NCBI GenBank assembly: GCA_020205615.1
Contig: CM035160.1
Coordinates: 10,825,821 to 10,889,820, forward strand
Source of the DNA: Panax quinquefolius
Lineage: Eukaryota; Streptophyta; Magnoliopsida; Apiales; Araliaceae
Direction: 5' to 3'
Length of the DNA stretch: 64,000 nt
The notes beneath the pieces are model-generated. The model was not told where the DNA came from, ran no database searches, and saw nothing but the letters and a program-made list of their open reading frames with translations. Position 1 is the first letter of the stretch. Each line of letters begins with the position of its first letter. Positions 15,806-28,131 of the stretch are shown piece by piece. Both the position numbers and the translations under genes were made by a program.

Positions 15806-15942
15806 ATGAATGCCAATGTGAACTTGTCATATGGTTAATATAGGTTTGGACCCTCTTGGATAACTAGTTTTTTTAAGAGGAAATAGAGGTTTGAGTCTAT
15901 ATCGTAACATATCTTTAATCGCAACATATCTTTAAAGTATTA

Positions 15943-16124
15943 CTCCCTCTGTCCCATAATATAATGATTAACCACAATCTTTTTAAAATTACCCACATAA
16001 AAAAATATTACAGATGAGAGAGAAAGAGAGTATGAGATAAGTATGGTAAAAAGTATTATAGACAATTGATACTGTATTTAATGTTATACAATTATTTTCT
16101 TAATTTAATGTCCTATGGAAGGAG
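15943..16124. mobile_element. Stowaway-type MITE
   Basis: Starts CTCCCTCTGTCCCATAATAT and ends TCCTATGGAAGGAG, flanked by TA on both sides (15941-15942, 16125-16126). About 182 bp, non-coding, typical Tc1/mariner-derived MITE termini. Confidence 0.75.
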
Positions 16125-16134
16125 TATATGAGTA

Positions 16135-16311
16135 CTCCATCTATTCCCAAATTATAAGAACAAAATTATGTGCAAGTTATTATTAAAAGTTGCTCTTATT
16201 TTTTGGAATCGAGTCGTTTTGTTCTAAAGTAGAGTTAGATTTGTTTGTTTGTTTGTTTTTCTATATACAACAAACATAATAGCAAATGAGGCTGTTTTTG
16301 AATGAAGGGAG
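16135..16311. mobile_element. Second Stowaway-type MITE
   Basis: Starts CTCCATCTATTCCCAAATTA and ends GAATGAAGGGAG, with flanking TA dinucleotides (16133-16134, 16312-16313). It lies only 10 bp from the previous MITE and ends about 340 bp before the TIM22 start codon. Confidence 0.72.
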
Positions 16312-16647
16312 TACTTTGTAGCTACTGTCCAAAAAACAAAAATTATAAAAAGTGAACCCCAAACTTTATGTATATATTAGTGTTTGGACAAGAGCCCATA
16401 CTTACAGAGTTGTCATCATTTGTAAAGCCCAAAATATTAGCTATTTGCACAACACGACGATACCGACACCAAATTGCTTGCAGGTGACAATTCTTGCAGC
16501 CCAAGACTTCCCGATCCAACTCCCTTCCTTTTATCTCTCACTGAAGAATCTCCAAACAAACCTCCCATGGCGGCTAAATAAACCGTTTTCATCCCAATCC
16601 CACAGTTATATGCTTTTCTAGTACACAGTCTACATCACAAAGCCAAA

Positions 16648-19600
16648 ATGAGTAATTCCAGTCCAGAAAAGGAAACCAACAATTCACCGAGTTCAAGTGA
16701 AGCTGCAGAACAGAGGCCTCCGGCGGAGCCGATGCGATTGCCCACAATCGAAGAAGTACGGGGACAAGACATTTGGAACAATTGTGCTGTTCGTAGTGTC
16801 GTCAGTGGAGTTATGGGTTTGTGCTCAACTTTTTGATTCCATTTCTCTTCTTCTTTTTGAATTTTTTCATGGTAGTTTTGTTTGATTTCTGAGAAATGAA
16901 GAGATAGAAAACTGATTTTTAAGGGTGTTTATTGGAAGTAGAGAGCGCGGTGCGCTGCAACCGCAACACGCCATTACTAATATTAACAATTACAACTATG
17001 CGGTTACTTGCGGTGGAGTTGGAGTGCGCTGACGGGTTCGACATATATATTTAAAGAAATTATAATATATAATTTTTATAATAATAATTTACATTATGAA
17101 AATAAATCTTATGTATAACACAAATAACAAAAAAATCAATTTACAAATTGCAACTATTCACGAATACTAATATGTAAGACTATTACATATGTTTAACGAA
17201 AAATAAATAAAGTCGTGGATTTAATTATTTTAATTCTCATCACAAATAAAGATCTAACATATCATTTATATTATAGGAATCATTTATATTATAGGAAGAT
17301 TTACACTAAATGTCATAAGAAATATTATATGCACTACCAACTTAATATTTAGTATATATAAAATATATAGTTTATTATAGAGTGTGGTGCGGTTTTATGT
17401 GATTGCGGTTACAAATGCGGTGTCTTGCTACCCCCTAATTTGAAGATCATGTACATTTTTTAAGTGAAAACTAAGTCCCTGTATTAGGATAGGAGTGTTT
17501 TTTTATAATTGAATAAAATGATTTGAAGTTTTTAACTCTTCAGTAGTAGTGGCTCCATTTTTTATGGTGGGTGGTTTTGTTATGGTTTCTAAATAATGTA
17601 AGTGTAAATTATGGCATAAAAGGTAGTGTCTTTTTCCTATTCTTATGGTCTATCTGGGTGGAGGGATATTCTTTCTAGGCCTAACTAATGGCAATATAAA
17701 GTTTAATTCAAATAGGAGTATTTTATCATTTTATGTTCTTGTGAATTTGTTGGCAAGCTAATGATCTGTGTCTTTAATGAACTTAACTAGTGTGGGGGGT
17801 TTGGAGTGAATTATAGTTATAAGACAATGAATTTGTTTATTGTTGAGCTGTTTAATTTTTGTAGGAGGTGGGCTTGGGTTATTTATGGGATTGTTTCTAG
17901 GGGCACTGGACAACCCCATAATGCAGGATGAAATGACGGGTAGGCAGCAATTTATGTATAATGCTAAGCAGATGGGTAGGAGGAGCTGGGGTTCCTGCAA
18001 GGCTTTTGCTGTGATGGGTTTCATTTTCTCTGCTGCTGAATGTGTTGTTGAAAAGGTATTATATTCAATTATTTTGGGAAAGAGGGGGTGGGGCTTGAGC
18101 ACCAAATCTATGTGGAGTTTTGTATGTCTGTAATTATAAATTTTTTTACTAGTTTTATCCTTCTCGAAAGATTTAGGGATAGTAAATAGTGTAAAATTCC
18201 AATCCAGTTGTTTAATATTATATGGGGATTAATGTTTTAATTTTCTTTTGGTTTGAAGGCTCGGGCAAAACATGACATGACAAACACAGTTGTTGCAGGA
18301 TGTGTAACTGGAGGAACAATATCAGCAAAGGGTAACATCTTGTTTAATTATCTCTGCCATTTTTGACTCATTATCTTTCTTAAAAATGCAAATTAGCATG
18401 AAAAACATAATCAGTTAAAACTGTTACTTATATTATTGCAAGATGCCACGCTATCTTTCATCAGTTCATGATGCTTTGAAGTTATTATTTTTGCTTGTGC
18501 CTACTGAGGATGGTTCAAAGAATATCTTTACTTTTCTAGGACAGGCATAACATGTAATGAAAACAAAGGAAAGGCGTCTTGGATAATGGGACAATTATAA
18601 GCTTGTAACTAGTACTAAATTACAATATAGTACATTACATGAGAGACAGTATTTCAAAAATTCCATAATCCCGTTATATATGTGATAATATAAAAACAAA
18701 ACTACAGATAGCAGTGTACACCTTATCAAGGATTGCTAGTCAACAATTACAAAGATAGCAAACTGCTAATTAATAATATAGTAGAAACAAACCACCCGAT
18801 GCATCAACTTTAGCCCGTATTTTTGGGCTAAAATATTGCGGCCCATAGCCCATGTTTTTACGGTCGGGACTGAGCTTAAATTGTCAGGTCTAAATATAAA
18901 GTAAAAATATGAAGAAAATAGAGAAAAAAATTGTGGCATACAAATGGAATATAATTTGAGTTTTATAAACTATAAAGCTCAATGTCAACTATCATGGAAA
19001 AAAAAATACCTATAGGTGTTTTATGGGAATCATGCTTCAAAGTCGCAGTAGCGGCCTATGTTTTGGAAGGTTATTTTTTGACTCGGTATTGGTTTCTGGC
19101 GATACGCACAATTAGTGTTAGCTAGTTAGGAGTTTAAAAAAAATGAAAAAATTATAAATAACAAGAATAACAAGATGAATCAATTAAGTTCACAAAAAAA
19201 AAAACTATGTAGTGCACATAAGATTGTCTAAATGATAAAATAGACAGCTCGCATATATGTTTAATCAATTTAACGTTTGAATAAAGTTAATATTGATGTT
19301 GTTTGAGCTCAAGTGGTTGAGCACAAATGTTCTGTATAGTGTCGAGTATTTAAAATTATGCGATGAGCTTGCACTTTCTGAAACAAGTCTTGCAAATTTA
19401 AAGGCACATTACGAGTACATAAACACATCCTATGTTCGTTCATATTTTGTTCAAGAGCAAAAAAATGTTCATCCTAATCGTGTTTGTTCAACTAAAGCGA
19501 CACGTTCACAAGAGGAGACTCGCAAAGTAAATTCTTACAAGACAATTGATAAATGTCTCACAATACTTAAACATATCAATAACCAATATAAAATTGGTGA

Positions 19601-21998
19601 GAATGAAGAAGAGCAAATACTCTCACATATTGATGTTTGTGAGAAACATGAAGCAAAAGTTAAGTGTGTTGAACAACTTGCAGATTCATAAATGGTTTGC
19701 AATGAGGAAATTGAAGTTAAGTTTGACCCCAAATGCGAAAACATCAAGGAAGATAAAATTGAAGTTAGCCATGTTAATTTTATCATTTTGGTTTATACAT
19801 TCGAGTCCCAATTAAGCTACTTCAAATTTATATATTATGTCATAGTTATTCCCAAAAATTGTGCTCGTGACATTAAAACATCGGATGTGAATGCTTTGTT
19901 GGAAGACATCTCTCGGACCGTGGTTTATTATTCTACGATACGAGTATTTTTCAAAGGTGAGGAGAATCACTACTAAAAAAATGGTCATTTATGATGGTCA
20001 AAATCCATCATAAAAAAGTAGGAAAACCATCACGAAAGGTTTACGTGATGGCTTTAAGCATCACAATGGCCGTCTTGTATACGCCCATCATGAAAAGTTT
20101 TACGTGATGGTTTTGGCAATCACGTAAACGCTTAGTGCTTTTGTGATGATTAATACAATCACATTAACATATAATCTATTGTGATTGTCCAAGTCATCAC
20201 AAAAAAAAACAAGACTTTAGGGATCAAATGTAAGAACGTGAATCTCTATTTACGTATAATTTATTTCACTATATTAATTATATCTATATTAATTGTATCA
20301 AATGATACTTGTAGGATTCGAACCCTCTCCCATTTGCAAACTAAATAACGAGTATTACCACTACACCAAAGTCCGGATCTTGATTATAATTTTAAAACAA
20401 AATATAAAAGGAAACATATGTGAGTTGACTTACTAAACAAAATTACTTCCAAATAAGATTTGGTGATTGCAATGGCAGTCAAAAATACTCTATAATGATG
20501 GTAAAATTAGTCATCACTAAGAGCCATCATATATTTTATTATTTTGTGACGGCTTGAAAATTCCATCACAAAATACCATTTTTTTGTAATTGCAAATAAA
20601 AGTCGTCACAAAAATCTATATTTTTAATGATTGTCACGACCGTCATAAAATATTGTTTTGATTATTTCTTATATTAAAATATTAGTGATAGCTTAAATGC
20701 AATCACGAAAATGGTATATCTATAAGTGATGACTTAGTGCATCACTAAAAGAAAATTTATTTTGCGTGAAAAAATTGGTCTGATTGACATGACCATCACA
20801 ATTATAATACATTGATGGCAAAATTAGTCATCACTAAGAGCCATCATATATATTATTATTTTGTGATTGCTAAAAAAATCCATTACAAATTACTATCTTT
20901 TGTGATTGTTTTTAAAAACTATCACAAAATTTCGTCACGTATTCTCGTTTTTCTAGTAGTGAATGATGCGATACGGGAAAAAAAATTTAAAAAGTTTATT
21001 ATTAATTTTGTATTGTTATTTAGAGATAAATGTTAAGTTATTAATGAAATTATTTATTTAGTAGAATATAAAAGTAGTAGCTTTTCATTAGTAGAGTTTT
21101 AATGGTAGTAGTAGATTTGAATTAGGAGAGTTTATTGTGGTAGTAGATTTTAGTTAGGAGATTGTTTCCTTTCTAAATTATTCCAGAGTATTGAGTTTCT
21201 ATTCAAGCATTGTAATATTTCATTATTTGTAGATTATTGAATATATTGATTTGAAATTAAAGTTGTGTGCGGAGATAGGTATCCCTTATTCTTTTTTTCC
21301 TAGTCTTTTTGGAGGAGCTTTGAAGGAGTTGAGAAATTTTTATGTTAAATTTGCCTTTGTATTGGGTGCTCAAGTTGTATCCACAAGGTTTACTTCCCTT
21401 CTAATAGGTGAATCCGGCCTGTATAGGATTATTTAATTTATTTTTGTGGGGACATCACCTGCCGGAGGGATTTTTAGGTTTTATACTGGGTATAATAACC
21501 TTCTGCCACCAGACTGGGTTTACTGCGAATAATCTGATAGTTTGTAAAGCAACAACTGACTCCATTCCAAATCTCTCCTTTTTTCCGATAAGAAATTTGC
21601 TGAAATATGTAAACTTTAATTGAAGTTAATCAAAAGCTAGGGTAGATAGATGTGTTAAATTGATATAAGATAAAAATTAGGGAGCTTAGTTTTTTGACAG
21701 CCAAAAAAGGCCGGGAGGGACGTCTGAGTGCTTGGAAAAAAGTAGTGAAGATAATTTAAAACTTACTTATATGCATTGACTTGCTAGTACACACACAATT
21801 TGTCCATGCATGCTGTCCGTAGAATAGAGATTATGTCTTCTTCCCTGTAACATTATTAATTAATGCTAAAGACATCTAGCTTTTTTGTGTATTTCAGGTG
21901 GGCCAAAGGCGGCATGCGTTGGTTGTGCAGGCTTTGCTGTATTGACAAAGAGTAGTAGTGTATTTCCAACTTATTATATATATATATATATATCCTAA
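16648..21998 (+). CDS. TIM22: Mitochondrial inner-membrane translocase subunit TIM22
   Basis: Exons 16648-16816, 17865-18055, 18259-18331 and 21898-21998 join in frame with GT-AG introns to give about 177 residues. The first 30 residues are polar and disordered. The Tim17/Tim22/Tim23 core follows: glycine-rich helices around GLGLFMGLFLGA, then KQMGRRSWGSCKAFAVMGFIFSAAE, then VVAGCVTGGTISAKGGPKAACVGCAGF. TIM22 inserts carrier proteins into the mitochondrial inner membrane. The end is odd: after GCAGFA, relatives as I recall them continue FS-hydrophobic-EKF, but here a short tail runs into a TA microsatellite (YYIYIYIS) and stops. The tail may be an alternative terminus, or splicing may continue from the GT after GFA to a small exon near 22203-22238. 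Intron 3 (3566 bp) carries transposon insertions. Confidence 0.88.
19293..19967 (+). pseudogene. Decayed coding relic in TIM22 intron 3
   Basis: One frame stays open from 19293 to the CACTA element at 19968 except for a single TAA at 19689-19691, giving about 225 codons. The product is Lys/Glu-rich with a segment ELALSETSLANLKAHYEY that I do not recognise with confidence. It could be the remains of a retroelement ORF or a captured gene fragment. The CACTA insertion at 19968 truncates it. Codon-level conservation cannot be judged here. Confidence 0.4.
19968..20961. mobile_element. Non-autonomous CACTA (En/Spm) transposon
   Basis: Starts CACTACTAAAAA and ends TTTTTCTAGTAGTG, an inverted CACTA terminus, with a 3-bp target duplication AAT on each side (19965-19967, 20962-20964). 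The subterminal regions are packed with short direct and inverted repeats of a GTGATGG/CCATCAC type, as expected for CACTA transposase binding. It is 994 bp with no transposase ORF. It sits inside TIM22 intron 3 and interrupts the coding relic to its left. Confidence 0.9.
20312..20376 (-). ncRNA. tRNA-derived (SINE head-like) sequence inside the CACTA element
   Basis: Read on the minus strand, an A-box-like TTGGTGTAGTGGTAATAC is followed about 30 bp later by a good B box, GGTTCGAATCC. The spacing fits an RNA polymerase III internal promoter. No complete cloverleaf is evident, so a tRNA-derived SINE head or tRNA relic is likelier than a functional tRNA. Confidence 0.5.
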
Positions 21999-22941
21999 AT
22001 TTGTCTAATCCCCTTTTTATGATAACACTATAATTTCATGGGATACTCGTTCATTAATTATATGGAAAAGTATAGCCCATTTATGATTTGTGTTGGCTTA
22101 ATACAATATGTAATGATCAGGTTTTCAAGCTACTAGTAGTTGGTTAGCTTATTAATTTATGTGTTGAATGGTTAATAACTGCATGCGTTCTTGATTTGAA
22201 AGAATTTCTCACATCATCATTCTGAGAAGGATTCTTAGCTAATACCAGTCTTTTGGCACTAGTAGCCACGAGGCTTGTGAACCAATGATTGCATTGTTGC
22301 TTGTGCCCGCAACTTGATATGTTTGAAACTCAACTTGACTCAAAAATTTAATCCCGTGAAATATCCAATAGGGGCTCGCCCTTCCTCAAATGAATTTATA
22401 TATATATATATATATATATTAATTTAAATGTAGACAATTTTTAAATATTCTCATTCCAAATCATATGTTAATTATTGACTTTGACCATTAATTAGAAATA
22501 TTTTTAAACTCAATGTTGATGAGATTTATCAAAATTATATATGAAATAATAAATATTATAATTAATACTATGAATATTGACTAAAATTAAATGAATTATA
22601 ATCAATTTTAACATTGAAATAAGATTTTAAAAATCAATAATATTTTAGATCAATAAAATTACCTACCATTTGCGTATATGACGGTTGTTAAAAATCAATT
22701 CCTCTATAGTCTATCTATCTATTACTACTATATAAGAAAAGAAAGAATGATAACTTTAAATTGTTTTTTTCTCTCCATTTATTATTCTTTTCACCACAAT
22801 TTTTGTCCATCATGTCTTTTTCAAACCACAGTTTTCATACATCCACAAATTTTATTTTTGACACCTTATCATGATACAATCTCACTACCAAAAATCATTT
22901 CTCTGAAATATTATATTAATATATATAGAAGAGAAGATAAA
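21999..22941. other. Intergenic: TIM22 3' flank and CCR-like promoter
   Basis: Holds the TIM22 3' UTR, a possible alternative last TIM22 exon (22203-22238), a TA microsatellite (about 22397-22420) and the AT-rich promoter of the first CCR-like gene. No further gene seen. Confidence 0.5.
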
Positions 22942-25900
22942 ATGGAGAAGAGAGGAGGAGGAGAAGTAGTGTGCGTAACAGGAGGTAGCGGCTTCATTGG
23001 TTCGTGGCTGGTTCGTCTCCTACTCGATCGTGGCTACACCGTCCACGCCACCGTCAAAGATCTCAGTACTCTCTTCCCCACACACACTCTCTCTCTCTCT
23101 CTATATATTCGTCTTCAATTTCATTTTCTGAAGATTAATCGAGAGCTTGTTTTGTGCAAGAGAAGATGACGAGAGAGAAACAAAGCATCTCCAAGCCCTA
23201 GAGCAAGGAACAGACGAACAATCGCGTCTCCGTCTCTTCCAAATCGATCTCCTCGAGTACGACTCCATTGTCGGCGCCGTTAATGGCACCACCGGTGTCT
23301 TTCACCTCGCTTCTCCAAACATTATTGACAAAGTTCTCGATCCCGAGGTCCTCCGTCCTTCTCTCTCCTTCACATATATGTATGTATATACACAATGTAC
23401 TCCTTCCGTTCCAAAAAAAAAAAGTTTCATTTGATTTTTTCTGTAATCAATTTGCCAAATCCTAAAATTGATGTGAATTTATTTTGTCTTATTAAGTACA
23501 AAAATTGTCATTCAAAATTTATTTTTTCTTTTCCACACCAACTTGAATTTTAGGATTTAGCATATTAACTATGATCAAAGTCGAATGGGATTCTTACTGT
23601 GGAATGGAGCGAGTATTGTATAGATATATATGCTCTATGTTTAACACTATGTGTTTCAGAAGGTGCTATTAGCACCGGCAATTAAGGGCACAATCAATGT
23701 GCTCACGGCAGCAAAAGAACTTGGCGTTCGGCGTGTGGTTCTCACCTCATCCACTTCGGCCATTGTTCCCAGCCGTTACTGGGCAGCGGATGTTGTCAAG
23801 AGTGAGGATTGCTGGACAGATATCGAATACTGCAAGCAGAACGAGGTGAGGCACCGTCAATTCTTTATTGAGTTTAGATAATGCTGCCTATTTTAAGGAA
23901 TAATGAATGTGATTAACAGAACCAGACATCTAATTAACTAGGTAAAATATAAAAAGTTCCCTGGTGTACTCACAGTATTATAATGCGAAGAAATATACTG
24001 GTTGTATTTTTTGGATGAACAAATGTTGTACACATGTTTATAGGCTTCTTGTTTATTGTACATCAGTACATGTGCTAGCGTAGGTTGTGCATTACTTAAC
24101 ATTTGAATGTTGAGTATTTGAAGATTAATTATGACAGTCAGATGCTTATGTTTAAGTTTAATTGACTTCTGTTCTTATCGAGAAGCCATTGTTATTTGAT
24201 TCCTGAATGGTTTATGATGAAATCTTATTCTAGAGTAGTATTATCAGTGATCTTGCGTAGGAAGGAAGTAATGAAAGGAAAAGACAAAAGAAAAACAAAG
24301 ATATTTCTAGTTGTGCAGATGTTTGATCTATGGAAATAGTTTGGTGCATTTTGGAATTGTCATGAAACAAATTAAACAATACATTCTAGTCAATTCTTAA
24401 TTTTTATTATTGCCATTTTCAACTTTTTCTGAAAACAGACTTCATTCAGTTTCTATGTTTTCCTAAAAGAGCAAGCTGTAATTTAATTCAACTGATAAGT
24501 TGGATGTGGACATGTGGTGTTTGGTAGCTGTCCCGTACAACCTTGTTAGCCAGTCATCCCCTCCATTCAACTTTAATTATTCTTTTCACTCTCACACATT
24601 TTAAGAAAACATTAAGACTGTTGAAAAAGTTATTTACAATCCCCAAAACAAATCTTAACTAATATCCATAATTTTCTTTTATTTCAGAAAAGAAAAAGAA
24701 GAGGTAAAGTGGTTCTATTTGAATTAATAAGAAACTTAGGATGACAAGGTTTTGGGACTTCCTGAAAAGGAAAGGCGGAACAAAAGTAAAGTTGGGTAGA
24801 GGGAGTATACCTTTATCTATTATACTCGCAATATAATCATGTTAAATATATAAAAACTTTGGCAAAACACTGAAAGTGGGGCAATACCAAATGTACAATT
24901 GATGATTGTACACATATTATGTGCTTATAAGACAGATGGAAATTTTTCTGAAGCATCTTTTAGTAAAAAAGTTTATTGTGTCTGTGATCTATCCTGTGAC
25001 ATACTGACAGTCGAAACCATTGGTTGTAGAAGTGTGTTATTTACACCAAAAGAGCTATACAGTCATCTCCACTCACGATACTCTTGATTCTGATTCATAT
25101 CTCTGTTCTCTGAAAACTCTAAAAGAAGAAAAAAAAAGAAAAGAAAAAAAAAGAGGATAAGAAGAAGGGAAACAAGTCAATGTAGTACCCAACTTCTACC
25201 TCTAAAATCTTTTTTACTTTGATTTCCTTGTACTTTTCTTTATTTTCTACTATATCTTTCTTGGTACTACAAGAAGCACTTCAATTTTGAGCTCTAGTAA
25301 TTCGTAGCTCTATTTTTCTGTATATGCTAGTTATGGTATTCAGCTTCCAAGACACTAGCTGAGAGAGCTGCCTGGGAATTTGCCAAAGAAAAAGGTTTGG
25401 ATGTGGTTGTGGTGAATCCCGGAGCCGTGCTGGGCCCTATTCTTCCCCCAACTATTAATGCAAGCATGTTAATGATCCTTCGACTTCTCCAGGGTAAGTT
25501 CTAGAATCCAGAAAAATTTGCATAATTTTTACTGACATATATTCATATGAAAGGCCTTGTTGAGTTGACTACATTCATATTAGCATTAAAGAGACCACAG
25601 GTAGCATAACAATATACGTGTAGCGTTCTTTTATCTACAGTTGCTGCTTGGTACCCACGAAAAAACCATATGAGTAGTTACAGGTGAGTGGGGAGGGGAA
25701 GTGTATACAGTACCTAACAAGTTACAACAGATATGCTAGTAGCTCAACTAATGGCTGTGAGTGTTTCTAACGTTTTATTTATTTCTACACGGTCACCGAG
25801 GATCCAATTAGATCTAACTGTCTAACTGATAATGCGAGTGACAGGGTTATGCCATGCAAACCTCTTTAATGGGAAGTTGTCTTAACAGTTTTCTGTCATT

Positions 25901-27010
25901 ACTTTTAACATAATCAGAAAGTTCATTTTTTCTTCAATCAAACTGTTCTCTACGTAATGACTATCCATAGGCAAATTTCCCATTACTAAGCTTCTTCTGT
26001 GAAAGCTTATACAAGCAACAAAGACACTACATGCATAATTAGTTATAAGTAGAGGTATATCCCATGTCTTGGAATAGAACCCTTCTTCTGTGATGCTGAT
26101 CCTCTTGACCAACTGGTCATACATCTATTGTTAGATACAACACTGCTTCCTTGTACTTCAGTTTTTACGTAGATCCTCTGGTTTATTGATTTCCTCTATC
26201 CAAACTTTATATTGCTTATACCTATTAATTCCAAGTGTTTATTTCAAAACTAACTATAACTAAGGAGTAAGGATGGCATTTTGCATTTTCAGTTCTCAAG
26301 CATTTACATGACAGATATTTAAGTGTTTATACTTGCATAACTTTTCACCCATGTCCTTGGTCATGTTTTGAACAACAGAAATTTCATGTTTAATTATAGA
26401 AACAGCACTGCTTCCTTGTATTCACTTTCTTGTCTAACCCGTTTCCTTGGTCAATCATGTTTAATTCTCTCATATTCTCAACTTTTATTCCTAGAAGTTC
26501 GTTATGAATCTTACAGGGGCATTCTGTCCTGCATGCAGGCTGTGCAGAAATATATGAGGACATCTTTATGGGATTAGTTCATGTCAAAGACGTGGCTCTA
26601 GCACATATATTGGTTTATGAAAATACCTTTGCGACTGGAAGGCACTTGTGTGTCGAAGCCATCTCTCATTATGGTGACTTTGCGGCCAGGGTTGCAGAAC
26701 TGTACCCTGAATATCAGTTACCCAGGTAGTGTGTGTAATTCTATATTTGAAACTATTATGCGTGGGAGTAGGCGCACTAGCACTTGAGCTAATCCCTTTA
26801 TGATGATAGATGGATATATGAGAAATGAGGGTTACTTAATTTATATCAATGCTCATTTATTGTAGGTTACCGATGGATACCCAGCCTGGGTTGCTGAGGT
26901 CCAAGGATGCATCTAAGAAATTGATGGATTTGGGTCTACAATTTACTTCCACGGAGCAGATTATCAGGGACTCTGTTGAGAGTTTGAAGAGCAAAGGATT
27001 TATTTATTGA
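22942..27010 (+). CDS. Cinnamoyl-CoA-reductase-like oxidoreductase, copy A
   Basis: Six exons (22942-23065, 23166-23347, 23660-23845, 25331-25493, 26539-26725, 26866-27010) encode 328 residues. This is an extended short-chain dehydrogenase. TGGSGFIG at 13-20 is the NADP-binding glycine motif. LTSSTSA near 130-136 supplies the Ser region, and Y167-x3-K171 (in [11 protein letters not shown]) is the catalytic pair. Bona fide CCR has an NWYCY motif here, so this is a CCR-like/DFR-family aldehyde or CoA-ester reductase with unknown substrate, cytosolic. Exon 2 ends GAG with donor GTCCTC, a weak site, but copy B shares it. Introns 2 and 3 carry insertions; intron 3 is about 1.25 kb longer than in copy B. 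The start matches copy B. Confidence 0.92.
23400..23613. mobile_element. Stowaway-type MITE in intron 2 of CCR-like copy A
   Basis: Starts CTCCTTCCGTTCC and ends GGAATGGAGCGAG, flanked by TA. A decayed counterpart lies at about 28590-28815 in copy B intron 2, so it was probably present before the gene duplicated. Confidence 0.7.
24559..24805. mobile_element. Possible MITE in intron 3 of CCR-like copy A
   Basis: Left CCCTCCATTCAACTTTAATT and right AAGTAAAGTTGGGTAGAGGGAG form imperfect inverted ends. The target duplication is not clear. It lies in the 1.25 kb segment absent from copy B. Confidence 0.4.
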
Positions 27011-28131
27011 ATAAAAATCTCTATCTTGTGGAAGTAGTGTGTTGGCAGTGATGCTGTAATATAGCAAATGAAGTTACTTATGTATTGTACTATATGCACA
27101 GCATGTTCAAGAAGTATTACTAGAGCATAGTAAAACCTTTTAGTGTTGTTTTGAGCAGTAGGTGGTGTGGTGTGGTGTGGTGGTGTCATGCTCTAATAAT
27201 TGTATTCAGAATTATGTAGAAAATGACTATCAAATATTTTGAAAATCAGGACTAGTACTATTTTGTTTCGTGGTTGGGAAAAGGTGAACCACATCTTTTG
27301 GTTGTAAAAATTTATTCTATTTCTGTTTTATTCATAAACACTATAAATTATTGGGGATTTGGGAATGAAATACAAAAATATAATTCAATTAGATGGACAA
27401 TCGATATCTTAGTAGGCTGTAGAATTGGCCCTTTACCAAATCCCAATAATCTTGGAATAATGTTGTAAATGACGAATTACTAAATTATTAGATAGATATC
27501 ATTTTTTGACGAGTTACCTGCACCCACTACGTGTTTGATTTAATTTAAAAATAATAAGAGAGTGAAAAAGAGTGGGAGAATTAAAAGGCGTAAGAGAGTG
27601 GGAGAGAGAAAGTAAGAATGAAAAAATAACGGTTTATGTAATAAAATTAATAAAGAGGGTAAAAATAGAAACACTTTTGATGTTAGCACTAAAAATATGC
27701 GTCACCTCTCATTTCCGCTTTATAATATAAAATATATTATATGAAACTAATAAATTTTCCTTAACCCATCCATAACCATCTTTATTTGATTTTTAAAAGG
27801 TATGAATGAAACCTTTCTTCTTTTTTTTTAGACTAAATTTTAAATTGTGCCCTAAAATTTATTCCTAAAATTAATTTTGAGTGGTGTATTTGATTTTCTT
27901 GCTAAAATTATAGGTATATTTAGTTTAAAATAAAATTTAGGTTGCAAATTGATTTTAATGATAAAAGTTTAGGGTCTTTTTCCCCCTGTTGGACAGACTA
28001 CAGAGGATGTAATAGCATTATCTTATTTAACTTTTTGGACAGAAGCAAACGTAATAGTATCGCTCAGTCGGTCAGCGGTATAGGACTATAGGAGTATTGA
28101 TGAGAAGTGAAAAGTGGCAAGGAGAGATAAA
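27011..28131. other. Spacer between the tandem CCR-like genes
   Basis: Contains the copy A 3' UTR, including a GGTGT-rich run near 27160-27186, and the copy B promoter. Mostly AT-rich with no ORF that resembles a gene. Confidence 0.5.

Larger units (their letters stand above)
14651..16647. other. Intergenic region upstream of RPS4 and TIM22
   Basis: No gene found. It contains an AT-rich tandem repeat field (15000-15330), a possible miniature LTR-element relic with a primer-binding-like site (about 15625-15805), a duplicated 24-bp unit and two Stowaway MITEs. The last 300 bases or so, with two CCAAT-like runs, are the presumptive TIM22 promoter and 5' UTR. Confidence 0.5.

Noticed and set aside
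24899..25087. 62-codon ORF in intron 3 of CCR-like copy A
   Set aside because: Short, no recognised motif, and lies in a segment absent from the paralogue's intron.
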